A DNA stretch of 64,000 nucleotides from JBBROS01 sp963792675 (GTDB lineage Bacteria; Pseudomonadota; Alphaproteobacteria; Acetobacterales; Acetobacteraceae): NCBI GenBank assembly GCA_963792675.1, contig CAWBWT010000002.1, positions 1,116,001 to 1,180,000 on the forward strand, given 5' to 3'. Both the position numbers and the translations under genes were made by a program. Shown piece by piece: positions 5,804 through 14,643 of this stretch. The number at the start of each line of letters is the position of its first letter. Positions within the stretch are counted from its first letter, which is position 1. Under the pieces are notes generated by a model that was not told the DNA's origin, searched no databases, and saw nothing but the letters and a program-made list of their open reading frames with translations.

Positions 5804-7917
5804 TGCGGCCGCGCACCCCATGCCTGCAGCAGGCCGAGGCCGCGGAGTGCGGCCTGGCCTGTCTTGCGATGATCGCCAGCCACCACGGCCACGAGACCGA
5901 CCTCGGCACGTTGCGGCGGCGGCATCCGGTCTCGCTCAAGGGCATGACGCTGCACGGGCTCATCGAGCTGGCCGACCGCCTGGGCCTTTCCGCCCGCGCC
6001 CTGCGGCTCGAGCCGGCGCAGCTCGCGACCCTGCGGCTGCCGGCGATCCTGCACTGGGACATGTCGCACTTCGTGGTGCTGGTCCGCTGCCGGTCGGGGG
6101 GCCGGGTGACGGTGCACGACCCCGCGCTCGGCCGGCGGCAACTCACACCGGCGGAGGTGGACCGGCACTTCTCCGGCATCGCCCTCGAGCTGACGCCGGC
6201 CGAGGGCTTTCGCCGGGTCCGCGAGGTGGCCCGGCTGCGCCTGCTGGACTTGGTCGGGTCGGCTCGGGGACTGGGCGGCCCGTTGGCGCAGGTGCTGGCG
6301 CTGTCGTTCGTGCTGCAGCTTTATGTGGTGGCGAGCCCGTTCTTGCTGCAGCTCGCCGTCGACGAGGGCGTGGCCAAGGACGACCGCGGATTGCTGGCGA
6401 CGCTGGCGGTCGGGTTCGGGCTGTTCACCCTGGTCAATGCCGGCGCCGGGCTGCTGCGGTCCTGGCTGCTGGTGCATGTGCAGGCGCGGCTCGGGCTGGT
6501 GATGGGTACATCGCTGTGCCGGCATTTGCTGCGGCTGCCGTTGGTCTGGTTCGAGCGGCGGCACACCGGCGACCTCGTTTCGCGCTTCGCCTCGCTCGAC
6601 CCGGTGCGCAGCTTGCTCGCCGAGGGCATCGTTACGGCGCTGGTGGACGGCGCGATGGCGTTGCTGGCCTCCATCATGGTGTTCGTCTACAGCGCGCGGC
6701 TCGGCGCCGTGGTGCTGGGGGCGCTGGGGTTGTACGTGGCGCTTCGCATCGTGTTCTACCCGGCCCTGCGCCGGCTCGCGCAGGACGCCGTGCTGGCACG
6801 GGCGCGGGAGGGCATGGCCTTCATCGAAACCGCGCGCGCCATCCAGTGCATCAAGGTGTTCAACGCCGAGGCGGGGCGGCTGGCGTTGTGGAGCAACCGC
6901 TACGGCCGGGCACTGTCGGCCACCGGCGACACGGACCGGCTGCGCGGCACCTTCCGCGCCCTCAACGACGTCGTGTTCGGGCTGGAGAACGTGGCGGTGG
7001 TGTACCTGGGCGCCGCGGCGGTGATGGACGGGCAATTGTCGCTCGGCATGCTGTTCGCGTTCGTGTCGTACAAGCAGCAGCTGATCGAGCGCACCGTGCG
7101 CCTGGTCGAGAAGGCGCTCGAGGCGCGCATGCTGGACGTGCATTTGGAGCGCCTGGCCGACATCGCCCACGCGGACCCCGAACCGGCGCCGGCGGCGGCC
7201 TGCCGGGGCACGTCGATGCGGGGAGAGTTGGAGGTGCGCGGCCTCGGCTTTCGTTACGCCCCGGGTGAGCCGGCGGTGTTCCAGGGGATCGACTTTCGCA
7301 TCGAGGCCGGCGAGTACGTGGCCATCACCGGCCCGTCGGGCGGTGGCAAGACCACGCTGCTCAAGGTGCTGATCGGGCTGCTGCCGGCAAGCGAGGGCGA
7401 GGTGCTCGTGGACGGCGTGCCGCTCGACCGGTTCGGCGCTCGCGCGCTGCGGGACCAGGTCGGCGTGGTCATGCAGGACGACATGCTGCTGTCGGGCAAC
7501 ATCGCCGACAACATCGCCTGTTTCGCCGACCGGCCCGACATGGCGCTGATTTACCGGTGTGCCGCGCTGGCGGCGATCCACGACGATATCGCGGCGATGC
7601 CGATGGGTTACGAGACGCTGATCGGCGATTTGGGGTCGTCGCTTTCGGGCGGCCAGCGGCAACGCGTGCTGCTGGCCCGGGCGCTCTATCGGCGGCCGCG
7701 CATCCTGGTGATGGACGAGGGGACGTCGCACCTCGACGTCGCGACCGAGGCGCACGTCAACGCGTCGGTCGCGGCACTCGGGCTGACCCGGATCGTGGTC
7801 GCGCATCGTCCGGAGACCGTCGCGTCGGCCGACCGCGTGCTGGTGTTCGAGGCGGGGAGGCTGCACGAGGTGCCGGCGCGGCGCGGCGCTCCGCAGTTGG
7901 CGGTGGTCACGGAATAG
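5803..7917 (+). CDS. Peptidase-containing ABC exporter (PCAT, C39 type)
   Basis: 704-aa inner-membrane transporter that should cut double-glycine leaders and export the cores using ATP. Domain order: C39 peptidase (about 1-135) with catalytic Cys16 in A-E-C-G-L-A-C-L-A-M-I, His89 in M-S-H-F-V-V-L and Asp106 in V-H-D-P; a six-helix membrane domain (about 160-440); and an ATPase domain with Walker A G-P-S-G-G-G-K-T-T, signature L-S-G-G-Q-R-Q-R and Walker B I-L-V-M-D-E-G-T-S-H-L-D. All key residues are present, so the enzyme looks active, unlike HlyB-type transporters that lack the Cys. It directly follows hlyD and precedes the LanC-like gene by 93 bases. Confidence 0.93.
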   Translation: MRPRTPCLQQAEAAECGLACLAMIASHHGHETDLGTLRRRHPVSLKGMTLHGLIELADRLGLSARALRLEPAQLATLRLPAILHWDMSHFVVLVRCRSGGRVTVHDPALGRRQLTPAEVDRHFSGIALELTPAEGFRRVREVARLRLLDLVGSARGLGGPLAQVLALSFVLQLYVVASPFLLQLAVDEGVAKDDRGLLATLAVGFGLFTLVNAGAGLLRSWLLVHVQARLGLVMGTSLCRHLLRLPLVWFERRHTGDLVSRFASLDPVRSLLAEGIVTALVDGAMALLASIMVFVYSARLGAVVLGALGLYVALRIVFYPALRRLAQDAVLARAREGMAFIETARAIQCIKVFNAEAGRLALWSNRYGRALSATGDTDRLRGTFRALNDVVFGLENVAVVYLGAAAVMDGQLSLGMLFAFVSYKQQLIERTVRLVEKALEARMLDVHLERLADIAHADPEPAPAAACRGTSMRGELEVRGLGFRYAPGEPAVFQGIDFRIEAGEYVAITGPSGGGKTTLLKVLIGLLPASEGEVLVDGVPLDRFGARALRDQVGVVMQDDMLLSGNIADNIACFADRPDMALIYRCAALAAIHDDIAAMPMGYETLIGDLGSSLSGGQRQRVLLARALYRRPRILVMDEGTSHLDVATEAHVNASVAALGLTRIVVAHRPETVASADRVLVFEAGRLHEVPARRGAPQLAVVTE

Positions 7918-8010
7918 CGCCGCGTCAGCTCGCCGGCACGGTGCGGCGGATCGGCAGGGCTCCGGCAACGGCCATCTTGTTGGTTTCCGTTGCGCGTGCG
8001 AACCTTGGTG

Positions 8011-9195
8011 ATGTTCAACCGAACACGTCACTTCGTCCCGACGTCCAGGACTTGGGATCGTGATGATGCCGCGACTGCGATCGAGGAGATCGCGGCGGAT
8101 GCGATGGCCGCGCTCGACCCGGCCGCCTTGTGGCCGGCGCACCCGATGGACGGCCAGGGCCCGGACGGGCTTGGATGCGTGTACTTCGGCGCAGCCGGAG
8201 TGGTCTGGGCACTGGACCACCTGCACCGCATCGGCGCCCCCGTCGATGCCCATGATTTCTCTCCGGTGCTGGCGACAGCCCTGGTGCACAATGCCCCTTG
8301 GTTTGCGGCGGGAGGCTATCCTGGCCATGCGTCCCTGCTGATGGGTGAATTGGGCATCCAGCTGGTCGCAATGCGCGTCGCGCCCGAGCTGGGCCTTGCC
8401 GACAAGATTTATGCGCTGGCTGCAGCAAACACCGGCTTGCCGATCTTGGAGCTCATGTGGGGGCTGCCGGGCTCCATGCTGGCCTGCGTGCACATGGACA
8501 GCATGACGGGGGATGCCAGGTTCAAGACGCTCTTCCAGGTGCAAGCGAGCCGGCTGCTGGCCGATCTTGAGACGACCGACAGCGGTCCGATCTGGACCCA
8601 AGACCTGTATGGACAGAGCAAGCGCTGGCTCGGCCCGGTGCACGGTTTTGCCGGCAACATGCTGCCGCTGCTGCATGGCTGGGATTGGTTGACGGCCGAC
8701 CAGCGCGCGGTGGTGGCTGGTGCCGTGCCGCAAACGCTTGCGTCGCACGCGGTCCGCTCCGAATCAGAGGCGGCCTGGCCGGCCGTCGTGCCGAGCAGCC
8801 AGACCACCTTGCTGTGCCAGCACTGCCATGGCGCGCCGGGGATGGTGACCACATTCGCGGATGCGCCCTTTTCCACGCCGGACTTCGAGACCCTGCTGCT
8901 CCAAGGGGGAGAGCTGACTTGGAACGCCGGGCCTCTCGCCAAGGGGTCGAACCTGTGCCACGGCACTGGAGGCAACGGCTACGCTTTGCTGAAGCTTTAC
9001 AAGCGAACAGGCAATCCAGTTTGGCTGGACCGTGCGCGGGCGTTCGCCATGACGGCCATCGACCAGGTCCGGGGGGCTCGCGCGGCGTTCGGGCGGGGCC
9101 GCTACTCGCTCTGGACTGGAGACGTCGGCTTGGCTGTCTACTTGTGGGACTGCATCACCGCCGAGCCAAAGTTTCCGACGGTCGACGTCGTTTGA
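8011..9195 (+). CDS. LanC-like (lanthionine synthetase C family) protein
   Basis: 394-aa cytoplasmic protein with the alpha-barrel zinc-site motifs of LanC/LanCL: G-P-V-H211-G-F-A-G, L-L-C-Q-H-C272-H-G-A-P-G, N-L-C316-H317-G-T-G-G-N-G-Y and S-L-W-T-G-D at 366-371. By analogy with NisC, Cys272, Cys316 and His317 bind Zn2+ that activates a thiol for addition to dehydroamino acids. No dehydratase (LanB, LanM or kinase/lyase type) is in the window, and two of the three candidate precursors lack Cys. A thiol-addition role as in LanCL, or action on a distant substrate, is therefore possible. The ATG at 8011 was chosen; TTG 7990 is in frame but has no clear ribosome binding site. Confidence 0.85.
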   Translation: MFNRTRHFVPTSRTWDRDDAATAIEEIAADAMAALDPAALWPAHPMDGQGPDGLGCVYFGAAGVVWALDHLHRIGAPVDAHDFSPVLATALVHNAPWFAAGGYPGHASLLMGELGIQLVAMRVAPELGLADKIYALAAANTGLPILELMWGLPGSMLACVHMDSMTGDARFKTLFQVQASRLLADLETTDSGPIWTQDLYGQSKRWLGPVHGFAGNMLPLLHGWDWLTADQRAVVAGAVPQTLASHAVRSESEAAWPAVVPSSQTTLLCQHCHGAPGMVTTFADAPFSTPDFETLLLQGGELTWNAGPLAKGSNLCHGTGGNGYALLKLYKRTGNPVWLDRARAFAMTAIDQVRGARAAFGRGRYSLWTGDVGLAVYLWDCITAEPKFPTVDVV

Positions 9196-9282
9196 GCATC
9201 GTGTGCGGAGCCGCGCGCTGATCTCCTGAACGATGCCTGCCCTGTAGCCAGGCAGCCCATGCATGCACCTCCGGGACGGCGT

Positions 9283-9774
9283 TCATTCCGCGTCGGCCGG
9301 CGGTGAGGCCCGGGGACGCGTGGACGCAGGCCCCCGCACGACCTTGAAGTCCGGGCCGAGCAGCGGCCGCCCGGAGTGGCGGTCGACCAGCACCGGCTCG
9401 GCAGGCGCGCCGGTCACCGCATCGACCACCATGACGCTCGCGCCCTCCGGGGCAAAATGGCGGTTGCCGTAGGCCATCAAGGACAGCAGCACGCCCCTGA
9501 AGTCGCGGCCCCGGTCCGTCAAGATGTACTCGTCACGCGGCGGACGCTCGCTGTAGCGATGCTTCTCGAGCATGCCGGCTTCGACCAGCGCGGAAAGGCG
9601 GCGGCTCAGCATGTTCGGCGCAATGCCCAGGCTCTGTTGGAACTCGTCGAACCGCGTCAGGCCGCCGAACGCGTCCCGCAGGATCAGCATGCTCCACCAC
9701 TCGCCCACGTGCTCGAGGCTGCGGGCGATCGGGCAGGTCATCGTGTCGAAGCGCTTGCGTTGCATGAGGCACAT
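9283..9774 (-). CDS. HxlR-family winged-helix transcriptional regulator
   Basis: 163-aa DNA-binding protein with the HxlR hallmark near the N-terminus: C-P-I-A-R-S-L-E-H-V-G-E-W-W-S, then L-I-L-R-D-A-F, F-D-E-F-Q-Q-S-L-G-I-A, M-L-S-R-R-L, and the wing P-P-R-D-E-Y-I-L-T-D-R-G. Family members sense aldehydes, quinones or oxidants, often through one Cys; here Cys14 precedes P-I-A. The start is either the ATG at 9774 or an in-frame ATG at 9765, with no strong ribosome binding site for either. It is divergent from an SDR and efflux genes, with a perfect inverted repeat between them, so it probably represses that unit and itself. The C-terminal tail (about 130-163) is variable. Confidence 0.9.
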   Translation of the reverse strand: MCLMQRKRFDTMTCPIARSLEHVGEWWSMLILRDAFGGLTRFDEFQQSLGIAPNMLSRRLSALVEAGMLEKHRYSERPPRDEYILTDRGRDFRGVLLSLMAYGNRHFAPEGASVMVVDAVTGAPAEPVLVDRHSGRPLLGPDFKVVRGPASTRPRASPPADAE

Positions 9775-9785
9775 CTAGGACTGCC

Positions 9786-9802
9786 ACTTGCATCGTGCAA
9801 GT
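9786..9802. promoter_or_regulatory. Candidate HxlR operator
   Basis: Perfect inverted repeat ACTTGCA-TCG-TGCAAGT lies 12 bases outside the HxlR start and 56 bases before the SDR start. Its position between divergent genes and its form suit a dimeric winged-helix regulator. Confidence 0.6.
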
Positions 9803-9857
9803 CAGTGACTATTGTGATGATAGCGACTGGCCAAGGCCGCATCACAGGAGCACTTCG

Positions 9858-10664
9858 ATGACTTTCCCATCCAACGGCACCGCCCTTGTCACCGGCGCGT
9901 CCTCGGGCATCGGCGCCAGCTACGCCGACCGGCTTGCCCGGCGCGGCTACGACCTCGTCCTGGTCGCCCGTAACACCGGGCGCCTCGACGCTCTCGCGGC
10001 AACCCTGCGCAGCCAGACCGGCCGGGCGGTCGACGTGATCACCGCGGACCTGGCCGAGCCCGCCGACGTCGCCCGCGTGCAGGAGCGTCTCGCCGCCGAT
10101 CCCAAGATCAACATGCTGGTGAATAATGCCGGCATTTCGCTGAAGGGCGGCCTGCTGGACAACGGATCGGACGCGCTGCGCCAGATCATCGCCGTGAACA
10201 TCACCGCGCCCACGCTCCTGGCGCACACGGCGGGCCACGCCTTCGTCGGCCGCAAGAGCGGCACGATCATCAATATCGCCTCGGTCCTGGCCGTGGCGCC
10301 CGAGCTGTTCGACGGCGTTTACAGCGGCACGAAAGCATACCTGCTGAACCTGACGCACGGCTTGGCCGCGACGTTCAAAGACACCGGAGTGCACGTGCAA
10401 GCGGTCCTGCCGGGCGCGACGCGGACAGAGATATGGGACCACATGGGCAAGGATCCGGACGAGCTCATGCCCGGCCTGGTTATGGAGGTCGGCGACCTGG
10501 TCGACGCGGCGCTGCTCGGTCTCGACCGCGGCGAGACAGTGACGATCCCGCCGCTGCATGACGAGGCGCTGTGGACCGCATCGGAGGCGGCCCGCCTCGC
10601 GCTTGCCCCCAACCTCAGCCGCAAGGACGTCGCCCCGCGCTACCGCGCGGCCGTCGCGGCCTGA
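9858..10664 (+). CDS. Short-chain dehydrogenase/reductase (DltE/YqjQ-like)
   Basis: 268-aa NAD(P)-dependent oxidoreductase; CAGGAG at 9845-9850 sits 7 bases before the ATG. Rossmann motif T-G-A-S-S-G-I-G is at about 12-19 and N-N-A-G at about 87-90. The catalytic Ser lies in N-I-A-S-V-L and the Tyr-Lys pair in Y-S-G-T-K-A-Y. The C-terminal part resembles DltE-type SDRs that act on carbonyl groups; the substrate is unknown. It is divergent from the HxlR regulator and 53 bases before the efflux genes, so it is probably co-expressed with them and may detoxify a reactive carbonyl or quinone (inference). Confidence 0.88.
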   Translation: MTFPSNGTALVTGASSGIGASYADRLARRGYDLVLVARNTGRLDALAATLRSQTGRAVDVITADLAEPADVARVQERLAADPKINMLVNNAGISLKGGLLDNGSDALRQIIAVNITAPTLLAHTAGHAFVGRKSGTIINIASVLAVAPELFDGVYSGTKAYLLNLTHGLAATFKDTGVHVQAVLPGATRTEIWDHMGKDPDELMPGLVMEVGDLVDAALLGLDRGETVTIPPLHDEALWTASEAARLALAPNLSRKDVAPRYRAAVAA

Positions 10665-10717
10665 ACGCTCGTTTCCAGGGCAACGCCGGGCGCGTTCCGC
10701 CCGGCCAAGGAGGCATC

Positions 10718-11821
10718 GTGTCCACAACCGTCATCGAGCGCGACCTCGACCAGCAATCGTCCCGGACCCGCCGCCGATACGGCCTCAAGCGCCTGTCGCT
10801 CCTCATCGTCGCCCTGGCCGTGTTGGCGGCGGGCGGCCGGTTTGGACTGACCTGGTGGACCGACGGACGCTTCATCGAGACGACCGACGACGCCTATGTC
10901 GGCGGCAACGTGACGCCGATCGCGCCGCACGTCTCGGGCTTCGTCGACGCGATCCCGGTCAGCGACCATCAACTGGTGCGGGCCGGCCAACTGCTGATCC
11001 GTCTCGATCCGCGCGACTACAAGGCGGCGCTCGGCCATGCGCAGGCGACCGTCGCCGGTGCCGAGGCCGTCCTCGATAGCCTCAAGGCGCAGCTCACGCT
11101 GCAGCAGTCGGTGATCCAGCAGCAGGCGGCGGAGTTGACGGCGAAGTCGGCCCAGGCCGACTACACCGCCACCGATGCCGAACGTTACCGCAGCCTCGCC
11201 ACGACGGCGGCGGGCTCCCGGCAAGATCAGCAGCGGACGGCCTCGCTCGAAACCCAGGCGCGCGCCAGCGTCCTCGCCGCCGCCGCCGCCCTGCAGGCTG
11301 CCCGGCAGCGCGTCCCGGTGCTGCAGGCACAAATTGCGAAGGCGGAGGCCGACCTGGCCCAGTCCCGTGCCGACCTGCAGACCGCAGAGCTCAATCTCGG
11401 CTATACCGACATCCGCTCGCCGATCGACGGTTTCGTCGGCAATCGCGCCGCCCAGGTCGGCGCCTACGTTCCGCAATCCGGCTACCTGCTGTCCGTCATC
11501 CCGGTCCATGGCCTCTGGGTCGACGCGAACTTCAAGGAAGATCAGCTCGCCGAAATGGCGCCGGGCCGGTCTGCGAAGATCGCGGCGGACGTTCTGCCGG
11601 GGCACAACTTCCGCGGCCGGGTCGTCAGCCTGTCGCCCGGCACCGGCGCGGTGTTCAGCGTTATCCCGCCCGAGAACGCGACCGGCAACTTCACCAAGAT
11701 CGTCCAGCGCGTTCCGGTCCGCATCCTGCTCGACGACGACGACAAGCTGGCGCTCCTGCGCCCCGGCCTGTCGACGACCGTCAGCGTCGATACCAGGGCA
11801 GACCGGGCGGTGTCGCCATGA
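10718..11821 (+). CDS. EmrA-type HlyD-family membrane-fusion protein
   Basis: 367-aa adaptor of an EmrAB-type drug efflux pump. The GTG start at 10718 follows an AAGGAGG ribosome binding site (10707-10713) by 4 bases. One transmembrane segment (about 24-45) is followed by E-T-T-D-D-A-Y-V-G-G-N-V-T-P-I-A-P-H-V-S-G, the characteristic EmrA lipoyl start. A Gln/Ala-rich coiled coil (about 105-215) and L-G-Y-T-D-I-R-S-P-I-D-G-F-V-G complete the hairpin and second lipoyl half. It overlaps the following MFS gene (ATGA at 11818), showing translational coupling. The outer-membrane partner next door is broken, so the pump may be incomplete or use another channel. Confidence 0.92.
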   Translation: MSTTVIERDLDQQSSRTRRRYGLKRLSLLIVALAVLAAGGRFGLTWWTDGRFIETTDDAYVGGNVTPIAPHVSGFVDAIPVSDHQLVRAGQLLIRLDPRDYKAALGHAQATVAGAEAVLDSLKAQLTLQQSVIQQQAAELTAKSAQADYTATDAERYRSLATTAAGSRQDQQRTASLETQARASVLAAAAALQAARQRVPVLQAQIAKAEADLAQSRADLQTAELNLGYTDIRSPIDGFVGNRAAQVGAYVPQSGYLLSVIPVHGLWVDANFKEDQLAEMAPGRSAKIAADVLPGHNFRGRVVSLSPGTGAVFSVIPPENATGNFTKIVQRVPVRILLDDDDKLALLRPGLSTTVSVDTRADRAVSP

Positions 11822-13386
11822 GCGACCCGTCCGCGAGCCAACCGGTCACACATCCCTCCATCCTACCGTTTGCGGTGATGTGCTGCGGCATGTTCATCGC
11901 CCTGCTGGACATCCAGATCGTCGCCTCGTCGCTGCAGGATATCGGCGGCGGGCTCTCGGCGGCGCAGGACGAGATCAGCTGGGTGCAGACGGCCTACCTG
12001 ATCGCCGAGATCGTCATGATCCCGCTCTCGGGCTGGCTGACCCGGGTGTTCTCCACGCGGTGGCTGTTCACGGCCTCGGCGGCGGGGTTCACGATCGCCA
12101 GCATGCTTTGCGGCCTGGCCTGGAACATCCAGAGCATGATCGTGTTCCGCGGGCTGCAAGGCCTGCTCGGCGCGTCGATGATCCCGACGGTGTTCACCTC
12201 GTCCTTCCACTACTTTCAGGGCCCGCGGCGGGTCTACTCGGCGGCCGTGGTCGGCAGCATCGCCTCGATCGCGCCGACCTTGGGCCCGGTCATCGGCGGC
12301 TACATCACCGACACGCTAAACTGGCACTGGCTGTTCTACGTGAACCTGCTGCCCGGCATCGCCATCACGCTGCTGATCCCAGTGCTCGTGCGCATCGACG
12401 AACCCGACCTCAAGCTGCTTCGCGGCGCCGACTATCCCGGCATCGCATTGATGGCGGTGGGGCTCGCGACGCTGGAATACGTGCTGGAGGAAGGCACGCG
12501 CTGGAACTGGTTCAGCGACGCGACGATCAGGGATTGCGCATGGGTCGCTTGTGTCAGCCTCGGCGCATTCGCGGTCCGCAGCTTGATGGTCCGGAACCCG
12601 GTCGTCGATCTCCGCGCGCTGGGCGACCGCAACTTCGCCCTGGGTTGCCTGCTGTCTTTCATCACCGGGGTCGGCATCTTCACCACCATCTATCTGACGC
12701 CGCTGTTCCTGGGATATGTCAGGGGTTACAGCGCCTGGCAGACCGGCGTCGCGGTGTTCTCCACCGGGGTCGCGACGCTGATCGGGACGCCCGTCTACAT
12801 CATCTTGGCCAAGCGCTTCGACACGCGCTGGCTGATGATGTTCGGCATGGCGTGCTTCGGGCTCGCCATGTGGCGCTTCAGCTTCATCACCTCGAGCTGG
12901 AGCGGCGCCGAGCTGCTGGTGCCGCAATTGTTGCGCGGGTTTCCGCAAGTATTCGCGGTGGCGCCGAGCGTCAATCTCGGCCTAGGCAGCCTGCCGCCGG
13001 AGCGTCTGAAATACGCGAGCGGGCTGTTCAACATGATGCGCAATCTGGGCGGCGCGGTCGGCATCGCGGTCAGCGCCGCGATCATCAACGATCAGACCAA
13101 CGCCCACTTCCAGATGATCGCCAGCAACTTGACGCCCGCGAACGACGCGACGATGCGGATGCTGTCCGATGTCGCCGGCCGGTATGCGGCGCTGCCCGCC
13201 GGGCCCCGGCTCGCCGATCAGGCCGCGCTGCATAGGTTGTGGAGCCTTGCTTACCGGGAGGCATCGACCCTGGCCTACGCCGACGCTTTCCGCGCGGTGA
13301 TGCTGGCCTTCGTCGTCGCGACCCTGCTGGTGCCACTCATGCGCAAGGTCGCCGCGCCGAAAGCGGCCCCTGCGGGCGGGCACTGA
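11818..13386 (+). CDS. EmrB/QacA-type (DHA2) MFS drug exporter
   Basis: 522-aa polytopic transporter with the expected 14-helix DHA2 layout, a proton antiporter for hydrophobic drugs or uncouplers. Seen: L-L-D-I-Q-I-V-A-S-S-L in helix 1 (motif D1), W-V-Q-T-A-Y-L-I-A-E in helix 2, G-W-L-T-R-V-F-S-T-R (motif A) and R-G-L-Q-G-L-L-G-A-S-M-I-P in helix 4 (motif B). Overlap with the EmrA-like gene implies a two-gene inner-membrane and adaptor unit. It is probably controlled by the divergent HxlR protein, although an internal promoter before the GTG of emrA cannot be excluded. Confidence 0.93.
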   Translation: MSDPSASQPVTHPSILPFAVMCCGMFIALLDIQIVASSLQDIGGGLSAAQDEISWVQTAYLIAEIVMIPLSGWLTRVFSTRWLFTASAAGFTIASMLCGLAWNIQSMIVFRGLQGLLGASMIPTVFTSSFHYFQGPRRVYSAAVVGSIASIAPTLGPVIGGYITDTLNWHWLFYVNLLPGIAITLLIPVLVRIDEPDLKLLRGADYPGIALMAVGLATLEYVLEEGTRWNWFSDATIRDCAWVACVSLGAFAVRSLMVRNPVVDLRALGDRNFALGCLLSFITGVGIFTTIYLTPLFLGYVRGYSAWQTGVAVFSTGVATLIGTPVYIILAKRFDTRWLMMFGMACFGLAMWRFSFITSSWSGAELLVPQLLRGFPQVFAVAPSVNLGLGSLPPERLKYASGLFNMMRNLGGAVGIAVSAAIINDQTNAHFQMIASNLTPANDATMRMLSDVAGRYAALPAGPRLADQAALHRLWSLAYREASTLAYADAFRAVMLAFVVATLLVPLMRKVAAPKAAPAGGH

Positions 13387-13447
13387 CCGGCGCCGTCCCG
13401 ATGCCGTCCAGGTCGCCCTCATGTCACCGTCGATCGGAGCGGTCGGC

Positions 13448-14437
13448 TCACGCGGGCCATCCACCCCCGAGCGCACGGAACGAGCGTACCGCCGCCCGCG
13501 CAGCATCGCCCCGATTCTGCGCGAGCGTGTCACGCGCGACGAGAAGCTGACGGTCGGCATCCAGCACGTCCGTCAGCGGGATCGACCCGGCCGTGAATAC
13601 CTGTTGCGACAGATCCCGCGAGCGTTGCAGCGACCGCACTTCGGTTTCGAGCTGTGCCGTCCTGGCTTCCAGCTCGACCAGTGTCTTGAACGCGTCCTCC
13701 ACGTCCTCCGCGGCGCGCAGGACCGTTTGGCGATAGCGCGCCAGAGCCTCGGCGTTCGCGCCGCGGGCTCGGCCGACCTCCGAATCGACCTTGCCGAAAT
13801 CGAAAATGCGCCAGCGTAGCGCCCCGGTCGCCGCCGGTTGGAACGACGCGGCGGTGAGGAGGTGATTGGCACTGAGGCTGTCGAAGCCGAGCAGGCCCGA
13901 CAAGGAGAGCTTGGGATGATAGTCCGACAGCGCTTCGCCGATCCGTGCGTTGGATGCGGCAAGCTGCCGTTCCGCGGCGATGATGTCGGGCCGGCGCCGC
14001 AGGAAGTCGGTCGGCGTGTCGGTGTCCGGGATGGCGGGGATCCCCGGGATGGCCGCAGGCTTGGCCAACGCGGCCGCGTAAAAGCCGGGTTGCGCGCCAA
14101 GCAGGGTATCCAGCCGGTTGAGCTGAGATTCGAGTTCGATACGCAGCGGGGGCAGCGCTGCTTGGGCCTGTGTCAGCACCGCCTCGACCTGCGACACCTG
14201 GCGCTCATCCGCAAGACCGCGCTGCCGCAGCTGGCGGATCAACGTCAGAAGATGGGCGTCGACGTCGATCTGCTGCTGGACCGCCGCGATGCGGGCCTGG
14301 TCGCGACGGATCTGGAAGTAGGCATCGGCGACGTCGGCAGCGACCGTGATGCGCACGCCGGTCAGATCGGCCTCAGCGGCTTGCGCGGCGGCGTCGGCGG
14401 CCTCCTTGCTGTGGATAGGCGTGGTATAGGAACCCCG
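13448..14437 (-). pseudogene. 5'-truncated outer-membrane efflux channel (NodT/TolC-like)
   Basis: Encodes the C-terminal two thirds of an OMF-family channel: V-A-A-D-V-A-D-A-Y-F-Q-I-R, R-R-P-D-I-I-A-A-E-R-Q-L-A-A-S-N-A, then W-R-I-F-D-F-G-K-V. Full-length family members have about 480 aa with a signal peptide or lipobox. Here homologous sequence ends near 14410 and the frame stops at a TAA (14438-14440) right at the edge of an IS remnant. Internal starts exist (GTG 14359, ATG 14356), but without signal peptide and first repeat the product could not form a channel. The missing N-terminal part is not found on the far side of the IS mosaic. It presumably served the adjacent EmrAB-like pump. Confidence 0.85.
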
Positions 14438-14448
14438 TTAGCGGGGTA

Positions 14449-14643
14449 ATCGGCCTGGGCTATGCGGGCGGCTACGACGCGGTGCGGCGCTATGCGCGGA
14501 GCTGGGGGCGGCAACGCGCGGCGACGACGGTCGCGGCCTACGTGCCGCTGAGCTTCGCGCCCCGGCGAGGCGTACCAGTTCGACTGGAGCCACGAGGTGG
14601 TGCTGATCAACGGCACCACCGTCACGGTCAAGGTCGCGCACCT
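14449..14643 (+). pseudogene. IS21-family transposase IstA, internal fragment
   Basis: About 65 codons of istA: G-Y-A-G-G-Y-D-A-V-R-R-Y-A-R-S-W, then A-Y-V-P-L-S-F-A-P, and after a one-base frameshift (an extra C near 14560) G-E-A-Y-Q-F-D-W-S-H-E-V-V-L-I-N-G, then V-T-V-K-V-A-H. The F-D-W aspartate belongs to the DDE catalytic core of IstA. Neither gene end is present, and no istB was found. Confidence 0.8.

Noticed and set aside
7990..8010. TTG at 7990 as start of the LanC-like protein
   Set aside because: No ribosome binding site, and the extra seven residues are not family-like; ATG 8011 fits the usual N-terminus.
5641..8748. Very long minus-strand open frame opposite the ABC exporter and LanC-like genes
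   Set aside because: Its translation is low-complexity, rich in Arg, His and Gln with no family resemblance. It is the usual antisense shadow of high-GC codons; the plus-strand genes have intact catalytic motifs.
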